DNA of 11,187 bases from UBA6382 sp963600315. Its GTDB lineage: Bacteria; Bacteroidota; Bacteroidia; Bacteroidales; Bacteroidaceae. The stretch is taken from contig CAVCAW010000075.1 of NCBI GenBank assembly GCA_963600315.1, positions 1-11,187 on the forward strand, written 5' to 3'. Below are positions 1 to 6,101 of this stretch, piece after piece. The translations under genes and the position numbers were made by a program. Each line of letters starts with the position of its first letter. Position 1 is the stretch's first letter. A model generated the notes under the pieces. It was not told the DNA's origin. It saw only the letters and a list, made by a program, of their open reading frames with translations, and made no database searches.

Positions 1-10
1 CACTTAGCTT

Positions 11-1306
11 TTACTTTCCGATGCAGAATTTTCCGAAAATGTTTTGCAATATTTCGGACGATGTTACTTTTCCAAGAATTTCGGATAAATGATATAGACA
101 TTGACGTAAATCTTCTGATATCAAGTCTCCAGGAAGTCCCATGTCTAAGGATGTAATGGCTTGGCATATTGAGGATAGTGCAGATTCAAGCGCTTGCTTG
201 TGCCGCTCGTTTGTAAGTAAAATCGTACTATCATCAATTGTTGGAACAGATTTTAATAGTTCATGTTCAAGCCATTTCAAGCCAGTGCCGTCAATAGCGC
301 GAAACTTCTCACTTTTATTGATTATACGTATTACTGTCTGATTATCTTTATATTTAATGTCGGGCCAAGGTATTCCTGGTTCTGTCACTAATAATATGAT
401 TCTTGCTCGTAAAATGGCATGTAAAGACCTCTCTATACCTAACTTCTCTATCGTGTCCTCTGTATGTCGTAAACCTGCCGTGTCTATAAAACGGAACTGC
501 ACACCTTGGATAGTTACGGTATCTTCAATAATGTCACGGGTCGTACCTTGTATGTCTGATACGATAGCTCTCTCGTCTCGAAGCAGAGCATTGAGTAATG
601 TTGATTTTCCTACATTCGGTGCACCAATGATTGCAACGGGCACCCCATTCTTTATTGCGTTTCCTGTGTCAAATGAAGACAAGAGTCTTGTTATCTCTTT
701 TTTTATGTCTACTGCCAATTTCTTGAGTTTCTGTCTATCAGCAAATTCTACATCCTCATCGGAAAAATCTAATTCCAATTCTAGTAGTGATGACAATTCT
801 AATAGCTGTTCACGCAATGTGATAAGTTTGTTGCTCACGCTGCCCCTCATTTGCGAGAATGCTATCTGGTGTGCAGCTTTGCTGTTAGCTGCGATTACAT
901 CGGCTACTGCTTCAGCTTGACAAAGATCCATTTTACCATTGACAAAGGCTCGCATGGTATATTCGCCAGGTGCTGCCGGCTCACATCCGCACCTTACTAG
1001 TAAGTCAACGATACTTCTAAGAATGAAGCTTGAACCATGACATGAAATTTCTACCGAATCCTCGCCAGTATACGAGGCTGGAGCTTTAAATACAGTTATC
1101 AGTACCTGGTCAAGAATTTCATCTCCATCTTTAATTGTTCCATAGTTGACAGAGTAGGGGACAGCATTTAGTAAATTACTTTTTCCTTTGAATACAGAGT
1201 CTACAATTGAAATTGATTTGGGACCCGAAATTCTTACTATACCAATTGCACCGCCAGGAGCCGTTGCAATAGCGCATATAGTGGTTGTATTATTAGATTC
1301 TTTCAA
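11..1306 (-). CDS. mnmE: tRNA uridine-5-carboxymethylaminomethyl(34) synthesis GTPase MnmE (TrmE)
   Basis: MnmE works with MnmG (not in this window) to install the carboxymethylaminomethyl group on wobble U34 of certain tRNAs, using GTP and a folate one-carbon donor. The 431-residue product has the N-terminal folate-binding domain (TICAIATAPGGAIGIVRISG at about 9-28), a P-loop GAPNVGKS at 228-235 with the Asn that binds K+ in this family, the G2 motif DIQGTTRD at 251-258, G3 DTAGLR at 275-280, and the family-defining C-terminal CIGK at 428-431. The G4 motif reads NKSE instead of NKxD, and no clear SAK/SAR G5 follows. Only a few residues separate G4 from the G5 position, which explains a length below the usual ~455. 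The start codon is TTG (minus strand, 1306-1304). It overlaps the TGA stop of the upstream phosphorylase as TTGA, an in-frame stop lies at 1324-1322, and no ATG or GTG precedes the conserved N-terminus, so TTG is the likely true start. It is the last visible gene of its operon. Confidence 0.96.
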   Translation of the reverse strand: MKESNNTTTICAIATAPGGAIGIVRISGPKSISIVDSVFKGKSNLLNAVPYSVNYGTIKDGDEILDQVLITVFKAPASYTGEDSVEISCHGSSFILRSIVDLLVRCGCEPAAPGEYTMRAFVNGKMDLCQAEAVADVIAANSKAAHQIAFSQMRGSVSNKLITLREQLLELSSLLELELDFSDEDVEFADRQKLKKLAVDIKKEITRLLSSFDTGNAIKNGVPVAIIGAPNVGKSTLLNALLRDERAIVSDIQGTTRDIIEDTVTIQGVQFRFIDTAGLRHTEDTIEKLGIERSLHAILRARIILLVTEPGIPWPDIKYKDNQTVIRIINKSEKFRAIDGTGLKWLEHELLKSVPTIDDSTILLTNERHKQALESALSSICQAITSLDMGLPGDLISEDLRQCLYHLSEILGKVTSSEILQNIFGKFCIGK

Positions 1307-2169
1307 ATTCTTGACAAAACTTTAGTTATGAGTGTGTCTATAGTGTTTTTATAATTCGTGTTAGCATTCAGACTTCTTCGATTAGCGATAACCATACAAC
1401 AAGTAGTTGCCTTATGTCCCAATAGAGCTGCAAGTCCAGCTAAAGCACCGCTTTCCATTTCGAAATTCAATATTTGCATTCCTTTGTAGTTGAATTGCTC
1501 AATCTTTTCATTTTGTTTTGAATCGTCCAACTGAATGCGCAGTCTACGACCTTGCGGTCCAAAAAAACCGCCACATGAAACAGTGATACCTTTAACCATG
1601 TCTGAAGCAGCGATGCGATCAGTTAGTTCCGGATTAGCTATTGCTACATAAGGAGCACCCTTGCGAGGTGACCATTGCATGTGGTCGACGAATTCGTTTT
1701 CCATTTGGGTGTCGCAAACAGAGTCTCGACCATCGTAAAAGTTGAGAAGGTTATCGATGCCAATGCTTTTGACTGAAGAAATAAAAGTGCCTATAGGTGT
1801 CATTGGTTGTAAACCTCCACATGTGCCGATACGTACAATTTCAAGACTGGTAAGTTTAGATTTTGTTTTTCGTGTGGAAAAATCTATGTTTACTAGAGCG
1901 TCGAGCTCGTTGAGAACTATGTCAATGTTGCCACATCCAATGCCAGTAGAAATAACTGATATACGCTTGTCGTGAAAATACCCAGTGATGGTATGAAATT
2001 CACGGTTTTGTATATCACACTCAGTCTTTTCAAAATGTTTTGCGACTAGATTAACTCTGTCTGGGTCACCTACTAAAATGATTTTGTTGGCAATTTGGTT
2101 AGGGGTCAAATGTAGGTGGAAAATGGACTTGTCGTCATTGATTATTAGCTCCGATTGTGAATAGTACAT
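1303..2169 (-). CDS. Nucleoside phosphorylase (uridine/purine phosphorylase family)
   Basis: This family cleaves ribonucleosides with phosphate to give a free base and ribose-1-phosphate, in cytosolic nucleoside salvage. Visible motifs, counting from the ATG at 2169-2167, are ILVGDPDR at about 31-38 (phosphate-binding segment), VISTGIGCGNIDIVLNELD near 72-90, VRIGTCGGLQ near 112-121 and NFEMESGALAGLAALLGH near 236-253, whose EMES residues contact the ribose in the family. Length is 288 residues, slightly longer than classic 250-260-residue uridine phosphorylases. The open frame extends six codons further to a TTG at 2187, but the ATG at 2169 gives an N-terminus (MYYSQSELIIN) that leads directly into the conserved region, so I prefer it. 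The TGA stop overlaps the TTG start of mnmE, suggesting translational coupling. A weak promoter-like AATATTTGC lies just upstream at 2192-2184. Uridine or purine preference cannot be settled by eye. Confidence 0.88.
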   Translation of the reverse strand: MYYSQSELIINDDKSIFHLHLTPNQIANKIILVGDPDRVNLVAKHFEKTECDIQNREFHTITGYFHDKRISVISTGIGCGNIDIVLNELDALVNIDFSTRKTKSKLTSLEIVRIGTCGGLQPMTPIGTFISSVKSIGIDNLLNFYDGRDSVCDTQMENEFVDHMQWSPRKGAPYVAIANPELTDRIAASDMVKGITVSCGGFFGPQGRRLRIQLDDSKQNEKIEQFNYKGMQILNFEMESGALAGLAALLGHKATTCCMVIANRRSLNANTNYKNTIDTLITKVLSRI

Positions 2170-2211
2170 ATTTAGCGTGTTTTGCAAATATTACTTGAAA
2201 GCTGTAAATTG

Positions 2212-3507
2212 CTATCTTTTCATCTCTGTTTTTCTTATCTCATTGGCTTGTTTCTGAAGTTCCTGAAAGAGGTCTTCTGCTTCCTTTTCTTGACGCAATA
2301 TTATTGGAGACATCGCATTGCGTTCAGCTTGCGAAATTGCTCCCTCATATTTGTTTCTGTTTTCTTTCAAAAGCGACACTAATTTGCTGTACCGCTCTTT
2401 AAGCTGTATCCATTCCTGAGCTAATTTGTACGCTTGTTTGCTTTTGAATTGATTTACATCATTGTAGAAAATTCCGTAAGCTACGTCAAAAGAGAAAGTT
2501 TCAGAAGTAGTATTGCTTTTCTTATTGTTTGCAATATTCTTTAGTTGCATTTTGGCTTTTGCTATAGATTTTTCTTTTCCCTTTTGCGTAAGTCGTATAT
2601 TGTGCAATGATGCAAACTTCCGCAATGAAGCATAGTCGATCTCAGCATATGTTTGGCGCATCTGGTTTGGTAAGAATACGTAAACGCACACTTTTCCTTC
2701 AGGTTGATAACGGTCAGAAACAAACCATCCCAGATTATTCACCTCGTCATAGACCATGAGGTAATCATTGAATGGTGAATTAAACGGCATTCCTATATTC
2801 TGCGGTTTGAGATAAGAGTTCGTCTCGCTGTCGTATCGTGTAAGAAAAATGTCATATCCTCCCAAAGACGTGGAATCTTTGGATGCAAAATATAAGGTTG
2901 TCCCGTCTGGAAGTAGAAATGGGTAACCTCTAACAGCGGAACTATCAACCAAGCCTTCTAGAACTTTGGGCGAACTCCATTTTTCTCCGAATTTGTCGCT
3001 GCCAAATAGCGAAACGATACCACCTTTGCCAGACTGACAAATGATAGTTTGATCGCTAAAGCTATTGATAAATCCTAGACCCGTTGGTAACTGTTTGATA
3101 CCAGTGAGTTGTTTTATCTGTCCTCCAGTTAATAGACGCCCGCAGTTGTTGTCCAAGGTTATAGTTTCAATAATTTTGTCTACGTCAACCACAAAACTAT
3201 CTACAATTACAACTTTTTCTACCGCTTCCAACATGTTGCTTCCAAGAATGGCTCTACTATGCATTTTTAGTAGATTTTCGCAAGGAAATCCAAGATTTTT
3301 GGATAGTTCTATGTCCGACTTTAACAAATTGGCAGCCTCATTAAATTGATACTCATTAATCAGAGAGTCTGCTGTTTTTGTATGCGGCTTGAAATTAGCT
3401 ACGGTTGAGTTTTTGACTGTCTTTTTACTTCTCGCTTGTGAATAGGCATTATCGCAGATAAAAGCCAAGGTGATAGCAAGTAGCAAGAAATGTACAAAAC
3501 GTTTCAT
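2212..3507 (-). CDS. Exported PD40 (WD40-like beta-propeller) protein of unknown function
   Basis: I recognise the architecture but not a specific function. From the ATG at 3507 the protein has 431 residues and begins with a signal peptide: basic MKR, the hydrophobic run FVHFLLLAITLAFI, and a probable cleavage after AYS near residue 23. The open frame reaches nine codons further to 3534, but starting there would push the signal peptide inwards. A TPR-like helical segment follows (ADSLINEYQFNEAANLL, about 46-62). The centre holds PD40-type propeller strands, clearest at LLPDGTTLYFASKDS and GGYDIFLTRYD followed by LKPQNIGMPFNSPFNDYLM, a pattern shared with PD40 domains of Bacteroidota envelope proteins. 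The C-terminal ~70 residues are charged and likely coiled coil, with Gln and Glu repeated through QEWIQLKERYSKL and LFQELQKQANEIRK. It is expected in the periplasm. It lies 55 nt after the nfnAB-like gene and 42 nt before the phosphorylase start, so is probably co-transcribed. Confidence 0.75.
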   Translation of the reverse strand: MKRFVHFLLLAITLAFICDNAYSQARSKKTVKNSTVANFKPHTKTADSLINEYQFNEAANLLKSDIELSKNLGFPCENLLKMHSRAILGSNMLEAVEKVVIVDSFVVDVDKIIETITLDNNCGRLLTGGQIKQLTGIKQLPTGLGFINSFSDQTIICQSGKGGIVSLFGSDKFGEKWSSPKVLEGLVDSSAVRGYPFLLPDGTTLYFASKDSTSLGGYDIFLTRYDSETNSYLKPQNIGMPFNSPFNDYLMVYDEVNNLGWFVSDRYQPEGKVCVYVFLPNQMRQTYAEIDYASLRKFASLHNIRLTQKGKEKSIAKAKMQLKNIANNKKSNTTSETFSFDVAYGIFYNDVNQFKSKQAYKLAQEWIQLKERYSKLVSLLKENRNKYEGAISQAERNAMSPIILRQEKEAEDLFQELQKQANEIRKTEMKR

Positions 3508-3562
3508 GTTCAGTCTTTTGGACACAAGTTGCATGTATTTGTCCGTGGTAGTTAGTGTCGGT

Positions 3563-5905
3563 TTACTTTAGTTTCTCTGCCATGGCGGCAGCAGCTTTTT
3601 TACCGTCACCCATTGCAAGAATTACAGTGGCACCACCTCTTACAATGTCACCGCCTGCAAATATCATTGGAATGGAAGATTCTAGCTCATCATTCACAGC
3701 TATCGTATTCTTACGACCAAGTTCCAGCCCTTTGATACTGCGCGGAACAATCGGGTTTGGTGAAACGCCTACTGCAACTATAACGAGGTCTACATCGATA
3801 GTTTCCGTTGCTCCCGGAATTGCTACAGGGCTACGACGTCCACTTGCATCGGGCTCTCCAAGTTCCATTTTCTGAAGTACGATTTGTTTTACCTTTCCTT
3901 GCTCGTCACCATAGTACTCAATTGGATTGTGTAGGTTAAGGAATTCCACACCTTCTTCTTTTGCATGTCTTACCTCTTCTGCACGTGCAGGCATTTCTGC
4001 TTCCGAACGACGGTAAACGATCATTGCTCTTTCTGCACCTAGGCGCAAGGCTGTGCGCACTGAGTCCATGGCAGTATTGCCTCCTCCTATAACAGCAACC
4101 CTTTTGCCGAAAGGAACTGGAGTATCGGTGCTAGCATTGCTTGCGTCCATCAAGTTTACACGTGTAAGATATTCGTTACTTGAAAGCACGTTGATAAGGT
4201 TTTCTCCTGGTATACTCATGAAATTAGGTAATCCTGCACCAGATGCCACAAAAATTCCTTCAAATCCTTCAGATTTTAGTTCTTCAACGGTGATAGTCTT
4301 GCCTACAACGCAGTCTTTGCGGAAATTTACTCCCAACAGCTCTAATGCTTTAATTTCATTTTCTACTATAGTGTTAGGCAAACGATACTCTGGAATGCCG
4401 TACTTCAATACTCCACCTATTTCGTGAAGAGCTTCAAATACAGTCACATCAAACCCTCTTTTGACCATGTCTCCGGCAAAAGACAAACCTGCAGGACCGC
4501 TACCTACAACTGCCACCCTCTTACCATTGGAGTCGGATTTGCTTACAGAGAGTTGGCTCTTGTCGGCATTATCAGCGGCAAAACGCTCAAGATAACCTAT
4601 AGCAACGGCTTTGCCACCTGTTTTCAAGTGAATACATTTCGATTCACACTGCTTTTCTTGTGGGCATACACGACCGCACACAGCTGGTAGGGCGCTGTAC
4701 TTCTTCAGAACTTTTGCAGCTTCGGTTATGTGGCCTATTTCTATGTTTTTTATAAAAGAAGGTATGTCTATGTTCACTGGGCAACCGGTAACGCATCCTG
4801 GATTATTGCAATCTAGGCAACGTTTGGCTTCTCGTTGAGCTTGTTCTAGAGTCAATCCGCAGTTCACTTCCGCTTTGAGTTTTGATGCACGTTCTTTGGC
4901 TTCGAGCTCTGGCATACTAACTCTCTCTATCGCCATTCTTTCTTTTGGTTTGATGGCTTTGCGGAGCTCCGTACGCCATTGACTATCGCGGGTTGTTTCA
5001 GATGTATTGTCTTCATCGGTATCAACAGAACTTGAAGCTATAATTGTATTAGCGGACTCTGTGTTACAAAAATATTTTGTAGAAGCAGAATTCATGAATG
5101 ACTCTAAAGCGGACTTTTCCTCTGCAGAGAAGGCTTTCATTCTCTTCATCATTTCATCAAAATCAACTTTGTGACCATCAAACTCTGGTCCATCGACACA
5201 GACGAATCTTGTTTTTCCGTCAACTGTGACTCTGCAGGCTCCACACATTCCTGTGCCGTCAACCATTATGGTGTTAAGACTGACATCAGTAGGAATGTCA
5301 TACTTCTTAGTCAAAAGACAACAGAATTTCATCATTACTGCAGGACCTATGGCAAAGCACTTATCTACTTTCTCTTTCTTTATAACAGACTCTATGCCTT
5401 CTGTTACGAGACCCTTTTGACCATAGCTGCCGTCATCAGTCATTATGATTACTTCGTCCGAACTCTTGCGTACTTCATCTTCAAGAATAATGAGATCTTT
5501 GCTGCGACCGGCGAGAACTGAAATTACCCTGTTACCTTTTTCCTTGAGAGCTTGTATAATTGGAAGCATTGGAGCTACACCAACTCCTCCACCAGCGCAA
5601 ATCACTGTTCCGTAGTTTTCAATATGCGTAGCCTGTCCGAGGGGACCAACGATGTCTGCAATTTCCTCACCGGGTTGCATGGCACACAATTTACGTGTGG
5701 TTACTCCAATTTGCTGAATAACCAGCGTGATGGTTCCTTCGTTTACATCGCTCCCAGCAATGGTGAGTGGCACACGCTCGCCACCATCTTCTATGCGGAT
5801 AATAACGAAATGGCCGGCTCTGCGGCTTGTGGCTATTAATGGTGCTTCAACGTCAATGCGAAAAACATTTTCTGAAAACTGCTGCTTTCTTACTATTCTA
5901 AACAT
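3563..5905 (-). CDS. Fused NfnAB-like flavoprotein: ferredoxin-NADP+ reductase alpha subunit / NADPH-dependent glutamate synthase small-subunit-like protein
   Basis: This 780-residue protein joins two subunits usually encoded separately. The N-terminal half (about 1-270) resembles NfnA/SudB and the PyrK-type NAD-binding subunit: FAD site RVPLTIAGSD at 44-53, NAD site CAGGGVGVAPMLP at 103-115, and a [2Fe-2S] site with D216, C221, C224 and C236. The C-terminal half resembles NfnB/SudA and GltD: two cysteine clusters for [4Fe-4S] (C363, C366, C371, C375 and C410, C414, C420, C424), FAD motif VAVVGSGPAGLS at 464-475, NADPH motif VAVIGGGNTAMDS at 603-615 with YRRSEAEMPAR just after, and the closing GGDIVRGGATV at 751-761. 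In known NfnAB enzymes the pair bifurcates electrons between NADPH, NADH and ferredoxin. Databases often name such fusions dihydroorotate dehydrogenase B NAD-binding subunit/glutamate synthase; neither pyrD nor a large gltB is adjacent, so I favour the Nfn role. A low-complexity Ser/Thr/Asp/Glu linker spans about 272-308. Start ATG at 5905, about 40 nt after a likely promoter. Confidence 0.9.
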   Translation of the reverse strand: MFRIVRKQQFSENVFRIDVEAPLIATSRRAGHFVIIRIEDGGERVPLTIAGSDVNEGTITLVIQQIGVTTRKLCAMQPGEEIADIVGPLGQATHIENYGTVICAGGGVGVAPMLPIIQALKEKGNRVISVLAGRSKDLIILEDEVRKSSDEVIIMTDDGSYGQKGLVTEGIESVIKKEKVDKCFAIGPAVMMKFCCLLTKKYDIPTDVSLNTIMVDGTGMCGACRVTVDGKTRFVCVDGPEFDGHKVDFDEMMKRMKAFSAEEKSALESFMNSASTKYFCNTESANTIIASSSVDTDEDNTSETTRDSQWRTELRKAIKPKERMAIERVSMPELEAKERASKLKAEVNCGLTLEQAQREAKRCLDCNNPGCVTGCPVNIDIPSFIKNIEIGHITEAAKVLKKYSALPAVCGRVCPQEKQCESKCIHLKTGGKAVAIGYLERFAADNADKSQLSVSKSDSNGKRVAVVGSGPAGLSFAGDMVKRGFDVTVFEALHEIGGVLKYGIPEYRLPNTIVENEIKALELLGVNFRKDCVVGKTITVEELKSEGFEGIFVASGAGLPNFMSIPGENLINVLSSNEYLTRVNLMDASNASTDTPVPFGKRVAVIGGGNTAMDSVRTALRLGAERAMIVYRRSEAEMPARAEEVRHAKEEGVEFLNLHNPIEYYGDEQGKVKQIVLQKMELGEPDASGRRSPVAIPGATETIDVDLVIVAVGVSPNPIVPRSIKGLELGRKNTIAVNDELESSIPMIFAGGDIVRGGATVILAMGDGKKAAAAMAEKLK

Positions 5906-5945
5906 GTTATTGGTTTTATAAGGTAAGTCGTTTTGTTACAAATGG

Positions 5946-5977
5946 CAAATTTACTTAAAAAAAACGTATGGCTAAAA
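5946..5977 (-). promoter_or_regulatory. Bacteroidota-type promoter upstream of the nfnAB-like operon
   Basis: On the minus strand, TAAATTTG at 5953-5946 matches the phylum's -7 consensus TAnnTTTG exactly and is followed by C. A partial -33 element (TTTT for TTTG, at 5977-5974) lies 20 nt upstream, inside the arm of a small hairpin. Transcription would start near 5940, giving a leader of about 35 nt before the ATG. This is inference from sequence match and position only. Confidence 0.55.
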
Positions 5978-5986
5978 CTTTTTAGC
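5957..5986 (-). terminator. Hairpin followed by eight T, probable terminator after metH
   Basis: On the minus strand GCTAAAA and TTTTAGC (5986-5980 and 5977-5971) form a 7-bp inverted repeat with a 2-nt spacer. Six bases later comes an uninterrupted run of eight T (5964-5957). A stem this AT-rich with a 2-nt loop is weak, and the T run is not adjacent to it, so it may act together with the longer hairpin at 6003-6051. The T run ends three bases before the -7 box of the next operon. Confidence 0.4.
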
Positions 5987-6002
5987 TATATATTGAAAAG
6001 TG

Positions 6003-6051
6003 TAGCCTTGTAACGTGAGGTGTCTTTTGACAGGACTCCGTTACAAGGCTA
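6003..6051. repeat. Perfect 13-bp inverted repeat with nested loop hairpin, metH-nfnAB intergenic region
   Basis: TAGCCTTGTAACG at 6003-6015 is the exact reverse complement of CGTTACAAGGCTA at 6039-6051. The 23-nt interval can extend the structure: GAG/CTC (6017-6019 with 6036-6038) and TGTC/GACA (6021-6024 with 6029-6032) around a four-base loop. It begins 51 nt past the metH stop. In minus-strand RNA the stem is followed after three bases by UUUU only, so it is an imperfect intrinsic terminator. It could instead be a 3'-end stabilising hairpin of the metH messenger. The structure itself is certain; the role is inferred. Confidence 0.75.
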
Positions 6052-6101
6052 TTGTGATTGTTATGATTGTCAAAGTCTAGGGAAGCAACCTAGTCGCTTT
6101 T

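Noticed and set aside
357..920. Plus-strand ORF of 187 codons
   Set aside because: It lies wholly antisense to mnmE, whose motifs are unmistakable; the composition (many Ser) is typical of a shadow frame.
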